A stretch of 64,000 bases of DNA. Origin: Spongorhabdus nitratireducens. GTDB taxonomy: Bacteria; Pseudomonadota; Gammaproteobacteria; Pseudomonadales; Endozoicomonadaceae. The stretch is taken from the NCBI GenBank assembly GCA_947387575.1, contig CANDOC010000001.1, forward strand, positions 868,001-932,000, written 5' to 3'. Of the stretch, positions 45,065 through 54,003 are shown one piece after another. The position numbers and the translations under genes were made by a program. Below the pieces are notes generated by a model. That model was not told the DNA's origin, did not search any database, and saw only the letters and a list, made by a program, of their open reading frames with translations. Position 1 is the first letter of the stretch, and each line of letters opens with the position of its first letter.

Positions 45065-46279
45065 ATGATCAGACCGTTCGGCAAGACCGCAGTAACCCTT
45101 GCCATGATGATGACGCTGAGTGGCTGTGCCACCAATACTACTAAACCTGTCACTTTTGACCCGGCCCATTGGAAAACCGATGCCGAGCAACAGCGGCTGA
45201 CCCGGGCCTATGCTGAAATCCCTGCTGTCGCCAGCCGCTGGCACCCGGCGATTAATGACTTTGCCAACCAGTGGCAGCAAACAAAGCAATACGATCAGGC
45301 AATGACACTGGTGACAGAGGCGGCCAATAACCTGTGGCAACAGGCCAAACAGGATATGCGCAGTCGCGGTGACTACGATGATCGCCCTTTGTACTGGGCC
45401 CGGCTGGGCTTTAACTGGGTTATTGCCAATATCCCTCCCGGCTTTGTTGTAAACGACTTGCAACGGAGTGCAATGCTGGAACAATTTGAAGAAGTCAGTC
45501 GTGGTCGCCAGGATCTGGCCTTTACAACCAATGCACCACTCAAAATTCTGATTACCGGATTTGATCCGTTCCTGCTCGACCGCAATATCAGTCAGGGTAA
45601 CCCTTCCGGTCTTGCTGCCCTGGCACTGGATGGGCAGGTTATTGAGTATCAGGGACACAAAGCTGAAATCAATGCGGTTATCTTTCCTGTACGCTACGGC
45701 GATTTTGATGCCGGTGAAGTCGAAAGTCTGCTGACACCTTTTTACACCGATAATACTGTCGATATGGTGGTTACCATCAGCCAGGGCCGCACCGAATTTG
45801 ATCTTGAGCGTTTTCCTGGTAAGCGACGCAGTGCTGGTGCACCGGGCAATCTCAATATCTACACCGGTGCCAGCAGTCGTAATCCAATTATCCCGATGCT
45901 GAACCAGCAACCCCTGCCCGGTCCCGAGTTTGTTGAGTTCAGTTTGCCTGTAGCCGCTATGCAGCAAGCTTCTGGTGAATACCGGATCAATGATAATTAC
46001 CAGGTGACTACGTTGGAAGATGGAGAGATTGAAGCCGCTTCACTGGCACAGTTGGAAGGCAAGACCGCTGTTCGTGGCGGTGGTGGCGGTTACCTGTCGA
46101 ATGAAATCTCCTATCGCAGTATCCGTCTGCTCAATCATCTGGGGTCAGCTATTCCAACCGGCCATATTCATACGCCGATATTAAGGGAATCAACACCGGA
46201 GCATGCCCGCCCAATTATTGAACAGATTACCGGTATGCTGCAGCGGGCACTGCCGAGCCTTCAAACGCCATCAAAATAA
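45065..46279 (+). CDS. Pyroglutamyl-peptidase-like (C15) lipoprotein, Cys to Ser
   Basis: 404-aa predicted lipoprotein, lipobox LSGC (Cys21). Residues 158-375 match peptidase C15: ILITGFDPF (161-169), ISQGRTEFDLERF with the Glu region (238-250), GGYLSNEISYR (341-351) and TGHIHTP with the His (365-371). In the catalytic motif the expected nucleophilic Cys (YxCN) is Ser345. It may therefore be inactive, a serine variant, or a binding protein. ATG 45065 preferred over an upstream TTG at 45044. Confidence 0.8.
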   Translation: MIRPFGKTAVTLAMMMTLSGCATNTTKPVTFDPAHWKTDAEQQRLTRAYAEIPAVASRWHPAINDFANQWQQTKQYDQAMTLVTEAANNLWQQAKQDMRSRGDYDDRPLYWARLGFNWVIANIPPGFVVNDLQRSAMLEQFEEVSRGRQDLAFTTNAPLKILITGFDPFLLDRNISQGNPSGLAALALDGQVIEYQGHKAEINAVIFPVRYGDFDAGEVESLLTPFYTDNTVDMVVTISQGRTEFDLERFPGKRRSAGAPGNLNIYTGASSRNPIIPMLNQQPLPGPEFVEFSLPVAAMQQASGEYRINDNYQVTTLEDGEIEAASLAQLEGKTAVRGGGGGYLSNEISYRSIRLLNHLGSAIPTGHIHTPILRESTPEHARPIIEQITGMLQRALPSLQTPSK

Positions 46280-46309
46280 TATATTCCGGACAGAATCAGG
46301 GGGAAAACA

Positions 46310-46720
46310 ATGTATCAGGGCAGCTGCCTGTGTGGCGCAATCAAGGTTGAAATCGACGGGCCCATTACCGATATCATTCACTGCCATTGCTCATTGTGTC
46401 GCAAATCCAGCGGCACCGCATATGCAACTAATGGTTTTATTCAGGCTGAAAGCTTCAAGGTCATCGACCCTGAGCAACAGTTGGGGTATTTTGAGCGCAA
46501 GGAAGGTAGACGTCGTCACTTCTGCGGTAACTGTGCGTCACCGGTTTACAGCTCCAGTTCGGCTGACCCGGCTCGCTACAGAATACGACTGGGGATTCTT
46601 GATACACCGATCCGTGAACGGCCGATATCCCATAATTTTGTGACCTCAAAGGCGGACTGGGAAGATCTGGATGCAGCGCTACCCCGTTATGAGCAGTACG
46701 AGCCTTCTCGCAATAAGTAA
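46310..46720 (+). CDS. GFA-domain protein
   Basis: 136-aa GFA family member: GSCLCGAIKVEIDG (4-17), CHCSLCRKSSGTAYA (about 25-39) and HFCGNCASPVYSS (about 67-79) give the Cys zinc ligands. Second GFA gene of the window. Substrate unknown; preceded by GGGGGAA. Confidence 0.92.
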   Translation: MYQGSCLCGAIKVEIDGPITDIIHCHCSLCRKSSGTAYATNGFIQAESFKVIDPEQQLGYFERKEGRRRHFCGNCASPVYSSSSADPARYRIRLGILDTPIRERPISHNFVTSKADWEDLDAALPRYEQYEPSRNK

Positions 46721-46782
46721 CGCAAAATCAAGGGGTTGCCACCCCTTCTGAAACCGGAATAACAACAATAAAGACCTGTCAT

Positions 46783-47268
46783 ATGGATATTGAATTTATT
46801 CCCGTTGATCTGTCACAAAGCCTGACGCTTTGTATGCAATTCCGAAAAGATGCCTGGGTTGCCAGCTTTGGCACAGAGCAGGGGTTTTCAGAACAGGAAA
46901 CACTGAACTGGTTTCACCGTTTGATCAGCAATCACCCTGCCGGTTTCCTCCATATCCGCTGGCAGGGGCAAATTATTGGCCAGGTTGAGTTCCAGTCCGG
47001 TGTCGAGACCAGCGACGGTCTTCGGGCTGGCTATATCAATCTGTTTTACCTGCTGCCTGAATTCCGGGGCACCGGACTGGGGCAGCAGTTGCACGACAAA
47101 GTTCTTAAACAAATACAGGCTGACCGCTGTGATGGTGCCATGCTGCGTTATATTCCGGGGAATCTTCGAGCCGAGCGCTTTTATCTTAAAAATGGCTGGT
47201 ATCCGGTAGGTGAGCCTGAAGCCAAACGCGGTCAGTTAATGCGACTGGATTTTGAATCAAACCAGTAA
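46783..47268 (+). CDS. GNAT family N-acetyltransferase
   Basis: 161-aa GNAT. Motif A LFYLLPEFRGTGLGQQLHDK (RGTGLG) near 86-105; ending RAERFYLKNGWYPVGE. Overlaps the open frame of, but ends before the chosen start of, the next GNAT gene (34 bases), suggesting a two-gene GNAT unit. Confidence 0.92.
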   Translation: MDIEFIPVDLSQSLTLCMQFRKDAWVASFGTEQGFSEQETLNWFHRLISNHPAGFLHIRWQGQIIGQVEFQSGVETSDGLRAGYINLFYLLPEFRGTGLGQQLHDKVLKQIQADRCDGAMLRYIPGNLRAERFYLKNGWYPVGEPEAKRGQLMRLDFESNQ

Positions 47269-47302
47269 GCCTGCAAAAAACAACTCATTCCGGGGGGAAA
47301 TA

Positions 47303-47806
47303 ATGATAACAAGATCCGCCACTGTCGATGATGCTCCTGCCATGCTGGACCTGTTCAGGGATCTCGATTCAGAAACTCAGTTTATGCTGTATGAACCGGG
47401 CGAACGCACCACCACACTTGAACAGCAGCAAGAGATTATTCAGGACTTTATCGAATCACCATCCAAAACCATGCTGGTTGCAGTCGACGAGAGCTCGAAT
47501 GAAATAGCCGGTTTTACCGTCGGTATCGGCAATACCAAAGCTCGTAACCGCCACAGCGTTTACTGTGTGATTGGCCTTCGCCAGCAATATACCGGACAGG
47601 GTGTCGGCAAACAGTTAATCGACAAACTGGAAAACTGGTCCAGGGAGCGACAGCTGCACCGAATGGAGCTGTCAGTGATGGAGCATAACCACCGCGCTAT
47701 TAGCCTGTATCGCAAGTGTGGCTTTCAGTCCGAAGGGATTAAACGGCATGCGATCAAAATCGATGGGCAGTTTATCAATGAGTACCTGATGGCCAAGCTG
47801 CTGTAG
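47303..47806 (+). CDS. GNAT family N-acetyltransferase
   Basis: 167-aa GNAT. Motif A CVIGLRQQYTGQGVGKQLID (QQYTGQGVG), motif B MEHNHRAISLYRKCGFQSEG. The ATG at 47303 has a strong GGGGGG ribosome site; the longer open frame from 47252 overlaps the previous gene. Convergent with iucD, separated by a hairpin. Confidence 0.95.
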   Translation: MITRSATVDDAPAMLDLFRDLDSETQFMLYEPGERTTTLEQQQEIIQDFIESPSKTMLVAVDESSNEIAGFTVGIGNTKARNRHSVYCVIGLRQQYTGQGVGKQLIDKLENWSRERQLHRMELSVMEHNHRAISLYRKCGFQSEGIKRHAIKIDGQFINEYLMAKLL

Positions 47807-47823
47807 ATCAAACCAAATACGCT

Positions 47824-47844
47824 GGCCAGTCATACTGACTGGCC
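47824..47844. terminator. Hairpin between convergent GNAT and iucD
   Basis: GGCCAGTCA (47824-47832) and TGACTGGCC (47836-47844) form a perfect 9-bp stem with a 3-nt loop. No T tract; probably stops transcription from both sides at least partly. Confidence 0.55.
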
Positions 47845-47871
47845 GTAACGTTACCTGCTATCCAATGCCCC

Positions 47872-49167
47872 CTACTTCCACCGGATCAGACTTTCCTGTT
47901 GCGGGAGATTGAACACTTCCCTGCCCGCCATATCATTGATAATCACGGCCGAGCGCCAAGCGGCCAGACTGAGCTGAGGTTCTGCAATACCATGAGAGTG
48001 CATACCCGCATTCACCGCGTAAATCCTGTTTTCAGCCGGGCCATTCCACTGGACTCTGAACTCAGGTGACAAGGTAAAGCGGCCTGAGTCATCCAGTTCC
48101 AGTTCCGGCATCAGCGGCTCGAGATACTGGGGCAGTTTATGTTCGAAACCGGTACACAGAATTACTACGTCAGCCTGCAGTCGCTCATCGCCACCACTCA
48201 AGGCATTTTCCAGGCGCAGATCCAGCATCTGGTTTGATTGCTTATCCATACCCGTCAAAGTACGGTCCGGCAGCAGTTCCCAACGGGTAGTCTGGTCATC
48301 AAACAGATATTTCCTGTCGTACAGCTCACGGTACAGTTCCTGTAGATACAGCGGAGTAATACCATCACTGGCCAGTTTCTGACGGCGGACAATGGTTTCC
48401 CTTCTGTCGGCCGGCAGGGTCAGGAACTGGTCGACATATTCCGGGGTAAACAGCTCATTGGTAAATGGACTTTCATCCAGCGGTTCAAAATTGGAACGAC
48501 GTGATACCCAGCTGATTTCAGTCGCGGTGCCCCACTTCTGGCGCAGGGCATTCAGGAAGACTTCTGCGCCGGTCTGACCACCACCCACAATGGCAACCCG
48601 CTTGCCTTCCAGATTAACCGGTCGTGCAGCCAGTTCACTGGCGTGGAAACAGTTGTCGCTGATATAGGGTCTGGCGCATGAAGGCAGGTGCGGTACCTTG
48701 CCGGTTCCCAGACAGATATTATTTGCCCGGGTCAGTTCATTATTCGCCGAACGCAGCACAAAGTGCTCACCATCAAAGCTGACCTCACGAATCTCGGAAT
48801 CAAACTGCAATGATTCAAGCCCGGCCGCCACCCAGCTCATATAGTCGACAAACTCATGACGACTGATAACCAGTTTTTCAGTGGAGAGGAACTGATAGAA
48901 GCGGCCCTTTTCCACCAGGTAAGAGAGAAAACTCCAGCGACTGGTTGGTTGTACCGCGGTTACCATATCCTTCAGGCAGGATGTCTGCATATGGGCGCCT
49001 GGCAGCATCAACCCCGGATGCCAGCTGAATTGTTTTTTAGCATCAAAAAAGCTGGCATTGATTTCCGGTTTGCTGTCCAGCAGCGCGGCAATACTCAGGT
49101 TAAACGGGCCCACACCCAGTCCGGCCAGATCCAGTGCCGGTTGGTCGTTGTATTTGGTCAGTTGCAT
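47872..49167 (-). CDS. iucD: Lysine N6-monooxygenase (aerobactin)
   Basis: 431-aa flavoenzyme that hydroxylates the epsilon-amine of L-lysine using NADPH, FAD and O2, the first step of aerobactin synthesis. FAD motif GLGVGPFNLS (16-25), conserved MLPGAHMQTSCLKDMV with the substrate region (about 54-69), NADPH motif VAIVGGGQTGAEVF (about 190-203) and a C-terminal AVNAGMHSHGIAEPQLS. Length as in E. coli IucD. Last gene of the operon, 17 bases after iucC. Confidence 0.95.
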   Translation of the reverse strand: MQLTKYNDQPALDLAGLGVGPFNLSIAALLDSKPEINASFFDAKKQFSWHPGLMLPGAHMQTSCLKDMVTAVQPTSRWSFLSYLVEKGRFYQFLSTEKLVISRHEFVDYMSWVAAGLESLQFDSEIREVSFDGEHFVLRSANNELTRANNICLGTGKVPHLPSCARPYISDNCFHASELAARPVNLEGKRVAIVGGGQTGAEVFLNALRQKWGTATEISWVSRRSNFEPLDESPFTNELFTPEYVDQFLTLPADRRETIVRRQKLASDGITPLYLQELYRELYDRKYLFDDQTTRWELLPDRTLTGMDKQSNQMLDLRLENALSGGDERLQADVVILCTGFEHKLPQYLEPLMPELELDDSGRFTLSPEFRVQWNGPAENRIYAVNAGMHSHGIAEPQLSLAAWRSAVIINDMAGREVFNLPQQESLIRWK

Positions 49168-49184
49168 TATTGTTGTTCCTGGAA

Positions 49185-50954
49185 TTATTCCCGGGTCAGT
49201 GCCAGCGGATTAATCAGATTGGTTCCCAGCTCCGGAACCGGACGTTCGGCATCATCGCCATAGCCCAGCCGGAAACGAACCCGGTTAAGGCAGACCCGGG
49301 CAATCTCCGGGGTAAACAGATCAAACAATTCAAACCGTGATTTCAGTTCCGGGCTGGCCGTCATATAGGCCGCCAATTGCTGACCCAGCAGCTGATAGAA
49401 ACGGTGCTCGGAATAACCGGTTTCAGCCATTACATTGGAGATAAACCGCAGCACGGTCACAAAGTGACCGGTTTGCAGATCATGAATCAGATATTCAGCC
49501 GGTAGTCGTACGGTGACTGAACGCACCGATTCCGACAGGGTTTCCAGCTCAGGAAAGTCCTGATTTACCAGGCGCAGATCCCCCTGGAAGTCCTTTAATG
49601 CCACCTTTACCGGAATATTGTTCTTTAATACCAGGGTCACATTCTGGCCATGAGCCACCAGCCCGACACCATACTTACACAACAGGTGATACAGCGGAAC
49701 GACCACAGCATTAAACAGCTTGCTCAGCCATTCATCAGCACTTAAACCGGACTGACGAATATATTCGTTAATCAGTGGTTGGCCATTGCCATCCTTCTGG
49801 AACAGGGTCGCCATCAGAACAGCCTGTTCATTGTCGCCGGTTTTGCTGTGAACACTGTGACGCCAGATACAACCTAGCATCTCATGATAACGGTACGGAC
49901 CATCCTTTACCTGACTATGCAGCGGATGGGGATAGAAGGCACCTGCCGGTTCTTCCAGAATGATTGCCCCACGGGATGCCAGTACCGGATCATCTGCCGC
50001 AATATCTGCCAGCCAGCGGGACAGCTCCGGGCCGGCGGTAATATAACGTCCCGGAATACCGCGATAGCAGGAGGTATTCAGAATTGATAGCGGCAGTTTG
50101 ATATTCAGCTGCTTCGGCCGTGCACGATTCGACAGGGTACGCAGTGACTGCTGCGGCAACATCGGGTCACCAAAAGCACCCAGATGGATAATACGACCGG
50201 CAGCAATTTCTCCGGCAAACAGATTGACCAGTTTATTCTGCCACTGCCAGGGATGTACCGGCATCAGGAAGAAGCGACTGCGATCAACCTTCAGCTGATC
50301 ACAGAGGCTGTTCAAACGCTGCTGCTCGCTTTGATCCAGCACTGCATTGATCAGTTGTTGTTCATCCAGCTCTTCAATCAGTGCCAGTTCACACTGTTCA
50401 CGATCCAGCGCCAGCCATTCAAGCTGAATATCCGGGCGGAATTCAGTGGCATAAGCCTGATAATCCTCCAGTCCCCAGCCCATTCGACCTTTACTGACGG
50501 TCACTTTCGGGTGGCCGTCCAACAGGCACTGCAGCTCATCATCGGGCAGGCGGATCATATCGGCGGCAGTCATGGCCTGATAGTTTTCATGCACCTGCAC
50601 TTCCGCCATCAGAGTATTACCCAGCTCTTCCAGAAAGTTGCACATGGTCGCTGAACTCATACCCAGTTCGGCGCGGGCATCCAGAAAGAACTGACTGGCA
50701 TCACATGAATCGGTTTGCTGCCCCTTCTGATCCAGTCTGATAATAGAATTCGGCTCTACTATCAGCTGATCCCAGATACTGGTCCAGCCGGAGAACTGAT
50801 ATTCAGTACCGCTCTCCAGTGTCAGCTGATACCGGCCAGGCTCAATCTCAACCGGAGTCAGTACCTGCTCCCAACCCAGTTCATTAAAGGTTTTTGCCAG
50901 TAGTCGTCGATTAACGGCAGGCCAGTGTTGTTTGATCCGGTCCACCTGACTCAC
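49185..50954 (-). CDS. iucC: Aerobactin synthetase IucC (NIS synthetase)
   Basis: 589-aa NRPS-independent siderophore synthetase that adds the second acetyl-hydroxylysine arm to the citrate half-product. Family motifs: GHPKVTVSKGRMGWGLEDYQ near residue 150, PVHPWQWQNKL near 235, ASRGAIILEEPAGAFYP near 335 and VAHGQNVTLVLKNNIPV near 435. The GTG start overlaps the iucB stop in the four bases GTGA, so translation is probably coupled. Confidence 0.95.
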   Translation of the reverse strand: MSQVDRIKQHWPAVNRRLLAKTFNELGWEQVLTPVEIEPGRYQLTLESGTEYQFSGWTSIWDQLIVEPNSIIRLDQKGQQTDSCDASQFFLDARAELGMSSATMCNFLEELGNTLMAEVQVHENYQAMTAADMIRLPDDELQCLLDGHPKVTVSKGRMGWGLEDYQAYATEFRPDIQLEWLALDREQCELALIEELDEQQLINAVLDQSEQQRLNSLCDQLKVDRSRFFLMPVHPWQWQNKLVNLFAGEIAAGRIIHLGAFGDPMLPQQSLRTLSNRARPKQLNIKLPLSILNTSCYRGIPGRYITAGPELSRWLADIAADDPVLASRGAIILEEPAGAFYPHPLHSQVKDGPYRYHEMLGCIWRHSVHSKTGDNEQAVLMATLFQKDGNGQPLINEYIRQSGLSADEWLSKLFNAVVVPLYHLLCKYGVGLVAHGQNVTLVLKNNIPVKVALKDFQGDLRLVNQDFPELETLSESVRSVTVRLPAEYLIHDLQTGHFVTVLRFISNVMAETGYSEHRFYQLLGQQLAAYMTASPELKSRFELFDLFTPEIARVCLNRVRFRLGYGDDAERPVPELGTNLINPLALTRE

Positions 50955-51961
50955 AGCTGAACCTCCTGAAAGAACTGTTGACGTTGACAGTCAACCAGTG
51001 CCGCCCGCTTATGGGGGAAATCAAATTCTTTCACGAAACGCCACGCAGCCGGCGCCAACAGTTTCATTACCCGGCTGTTATCTGCTCTGGGTTCACCCAC
51101 CAGTCGCATAGTGCGCGGATCATCAAGGTACAGGAAATGGCTGATGGCACAGGTCCATGAACGGGAGTAACGCGGTCCCAGATATTTACGATTGCCTACC
51201 AGCAGATGGAATCCACGATCCCAGGCCTGACAGTCATAGTACGGCGCAATCCGGTCTTCCATGGCCCAATACACTTCCATATAACCGAAAGGTTCACCAT
51301 TAAAGCAACCGACCAATGGCCAGGTACGGCGATCTTCGAGCAGGGTCTGAATATATGTTTTCAGTTCTTCCTTGCTCTGGTCCATTTCCCAGAATTCCGC
51401 GACACGTGACTGGTTCATCCACTGATGAAACAGTTCAAGATCCAGTTCCGGGTCAATGGTTCTGAACGACACTACCACGTCACTCTTGAAGTCATAGCGC
51501 TGGTAAACCGTGCCTGCCGGTTGCTCCGGACGCAACGGGTGGGCTGTACCCTTGTCGTTTTCAGTCCAGATTTCAGGGAACGTCCGCTCCTGCAGATGCG
51601 GTAGCCACAGTAACGGGTTCTGGTAAAAACCGGTACGGAAACAATTGCCCATTCCGGTTTTGGAATCGATCGTATGCACCAGACCGGAGTTCACACCCAG
51701 CTCCGGCGCCAGTGTGATCACAGACACTTCTTGTGAGTGGGTAAAGAGATAATCCAGTGCGGCAGCCAGCAGATGCACAGGCTCCACTCCCGTCAGATCT
51801 GAACGGTTTAACAGATCCAGTACCGGCTGGTCATCACCATAAACCTTCAACGCCAGAGAGTTATCGTTATCACTGACAATCAGCTCACCATTACCATAAA
51901 CCTTCAGCGTGATACTGCCATTATCTTTCCATGGCAGATTAAATTCAGTTGTATCAGTCAT
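50951..51961 (-). CDS. iucB: N6-hydroxylysine O-acetyltransferase IucB
   Basis: 336-aa GNAT-superfamily enzyme that acetylates N6-hydroxylysine. The C-terminal half (about 165-330) is the typical IucB/AlcB domain: LELFHQWMNQSRVAEFWEMD, FGYMEVYWAMEDRIAPYYD and RGFHLLVGNRKYLGPRYSRS. Slightly longer than E. coli IucB. Second gene in the operon: 37 bases after iucA, overlapping iucC by 4. Confidence 0.95.
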   Translation of the reverse strand: MTDTTEFNLPWKDNGSITLKVYGNGELIVSDNDNSLALKVYGDDQPVLDLLNRSDLTGVEPVHLLAAALDYLFTHSQEVSVITLAPELGVNSGLVHTIDSKTGMGNCFRTGFYQNPLLWLPHLQERTFPEIWTENDKGTAHPLRPEQPAGTVYQRYDFKSDVVVSFRTIDPELDLELFHQWMNQSRVAEFWEMDQSKEELKTYIQTLLEDRRTWPLVGCFNGEPFGYMEVYWAMEDRIAPYYDCQAWDRGFHLLVGNRKYLGPRYSRSWTCAISHFLYLDDPRTMRLVGEPRADNSRVMKLLAPAAWRFVKEFDFPHKRAALVDCQRQQFFQEVQL

Positions 51962-51998
51962 TGTTCTTGTTACTTTAAAGTCATTCTAATGCTGTGAT

Positions 51999-53819
51999 TC
52001 AGGCGGACTGCAGCAGTGGATTCTTCATGGCGTGATAGATCGCCAGTGGGTCATTCAGGGTGTTTTCATTCAGGTTGTTAAAAGCACAGTAGAAGTTGCC
52101 CTTGGACCATAACTCGGGGCTGTCGAGAATATATTCGAGACAGCTTGCATCCCGAGGTCTTGAATCCCGCAGCTTTTCCAGAAACAGTCTGAATCGGTGC
52201 AGCAGACGCTGTTCACCAATAGCGGGGTCGGAACCCAGCGCACTGATCAAGCCGAAGGTTGAATTAATAATCAGGTAATAGGTAAACAACCGGTTACCCA
52301 GATTTGCTTCAACATGATGCTCTGGGCTGTCTTCCGTTTCCTGCTTGTCGTGACCCAACAGGCTTCTGGCGACATGGCTGTAGCCGGTACCCTGACAGTC
52401 CCGGAACCAGGCCTTGCGCGGGTAGCCATCTTTCAGGTTGATCAGAATGTTCTGCTGATGGGCACCAAACAACAGTCCGTAATTACTCTGGGCCATCATC
52501 AGCGGTTCCACGACGGCTCGCAGATATTCATGGAACCATTTGTCAGCCACCGTACTGACGGCAACACCTTCTGCCGCTGCCAGCTGCTGCACCCGGTTAA
52601 TCACCCGGGGATCACCGCACGGATTATCCTGAGTGAGCACAGCCATAAGCTCGGTATCGTTACAAATCTCATCACTGGAGAATGGATTCTCCCTGAACAC
52701 CATCATGGTTTCCGGCAGTACTTCACCATCCGGGCCCTTGATGGCCGCATGCGCCGGCTCGGTCAGAATATCGAAGTCTGGATAACTGGCACGAAACTCT
52801 TTGCCGACCTCGGTCTGATATTTCACCTGATGAATCTCCTTGCCACGAATCACTTCCTTTGGCAGCAGGTGACGCATGGAGTTGGTCAACCGAACACTCA
52901 GTGAGTACTTCAGCATAAAGGAGGCATGCGGTGCATAGACGGAACGCACCGAGGATGTTGCCCGCCATTCACTGCCATAGACACCACAATCAACCAGTCT
53001 TCCATCTGCCAGCAACTGCTGAAACCATGGCGTCGCCAGCCATTGTTCTGCCTGCCAGGGGTGGGCCGGAATTAGAGTATGGCCGGACGGTATTTCACTG
53101 ATAATCCTGTCATCAAGCTGGGGATCTTCCTGTGCCAGTTGCCGGGTCAGTTCATCAAAGCTTTTCTCGTGAACACTGTCAGCTTCCAGCAACGTGCTGT
53201 CGACAGTAAACCAGTGTAACCTGAAGCCACGACCAAACTCTGGAACAAACTGTCGAGCATCACCGGCTGTCATCTGATCCCGGCTTTTTGGCGTCGGGTG
53301 TACCGAGTGACCGGCCAGCAGTGACTGTTCCGAGTTCTGGAAACAGGTTGCCGAGGAATAAATATCAGACAGCTCTGATCTACGTTCACGCAGTGCCGTG
53401 GCAGTATTTTCAATACTGCTGGAAACACGACTCAGGAAGATCGACCGGGCCTGATCATCAACCGGCCACAGTGACTGGCTCTCGGAAAGAATCTGTACCA
53501 GCTCGGGAAATGTCAGGGTTCTTTTGATTTGCTGCTTGCGGTTACCCAGCAGCAACGGAAAAAGAAACCGGTGGCGCCCACAAACTGACTGGTGCTGCAG
53601 ACAGATATAAATCACATCTCGGGTATTTTTCACCGGAATGGAAATAGCCGCCCGGGCCTTGCTATTAAGTTCACTATCAAGCTTGCTGACAGCCTCTGCC
53701 GGTACCCAGGACCATCCATCCCACTCACGCAGAAGAGCGTTTAAAAAGCAGCCGGCTCCCAGCTGCTCGGCCCATTGCTGAACTGAATTCGGGTCATAGC
53801 TGACCTCTTGCTGACACAC
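51999..53819 (-). CDS. iucA: Aerobactin synthetase IucA (NIS synthetase)
   Basis: 606-aa NIS synthetase that joins the first acetyl-hydroxylysine to citrate using ATP. Motifs: HSVHPTPKSRDQM near residue 168, GHTLIPAHPWQAEQW near 244, ASFMLKYSLSVRLTNSMRHL near 300 and FGAHQQNILINLKDGYPRKA near 455. First gene of the operon; GTG start. Identity as IucA rather than IucC rests on gene order (iucABCD) and the differing motif spelling. Confidence 0.92.
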   Translation of the reverse strand: MCQQEVSYDPNSVQQWAEQLGAGCFLNALLREWDGWSWVPAEAVSKLDSELNSKARAAISIPVKNTRDVIYICLQHQSVCGRHRFLFPLLLGNRKQQIKRTLTFPELVQILSESQSLWPVDDQARSIFLSRVSSSIENTATALRERRSELSDIYSSATCFQNSEQSLLAGHSVHPTPKSRDQMTAGDARQFVPEFGRGFRLHWFTVDSTLLEADSVHEKSFDELTRQLAQEDPQLDDRIISEIPSGHTLIPAHPWQAEQWLATPWFQQLLADGRLVDCGVYGSEWRATSSVRSVYAPHASFMLKYSLSVRLTNSMRHLLPKEVIRGKEIHQVKYQTEVGKEFRASYPDFDILTEPAHAAIKGPDGEVLPETMMVFRENPFSSDEICNDTELMAVLTQDNPCGDPRVINRVQQLAAAEGVAVSTVADKWFHEYLRAVVEPLMMAQSNYGLLFGAHQQNILINLKDGYPRKAWFRDCQGTGYSHVARSLLGHDKQETEDSPEHHVEANLGNRLFTYYLIINSTFGLISALGSDPAIGEQRLLHRFRLFLEKLRDSRPRDASCLEYILDSPELWSKGNFYCAFNNLNENTLNDPLAIYHAMKNPLLQSA

Positions 53820-53953
53820 TTTGACTAGGCTCCTGACGGCAACTGTTATTTTTGGAAGAGCTTTTCTGCTCGAAGCTAATGACCAGACACAAAGAGGATT
53901 TCTTTGAAAAGGCAGCGCTTTTTTTTTAGCAGGTAGTTATATCGCGTTGCATA

Positions 53954-53972
53954 CTAAATAAAAATCGTTATC
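53954..53972. promoter_or_regulatory. Fur-box-like site
   Basis: CTAAATAAAAATCGTTATC matches 13 of 19 positions of the Fur consensus GATAATGATAATCATTATC. It lies in the divergent gap between iucA and the MFS gene, the expected place for iron-dependent repression of both. Confidence 0.65.
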
Positions 53973-54003
53973 ATTTGCAACAGTGTCGTGTAAGTTTGTT
54001 GCA

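Noticed and set aside
45020-45967. 315-codon minus-strand open frame
   Set aside because: Lies opposite the C15-like lipoprotein gene, which has clear motifs; length is explained by codon bias of the true strand.
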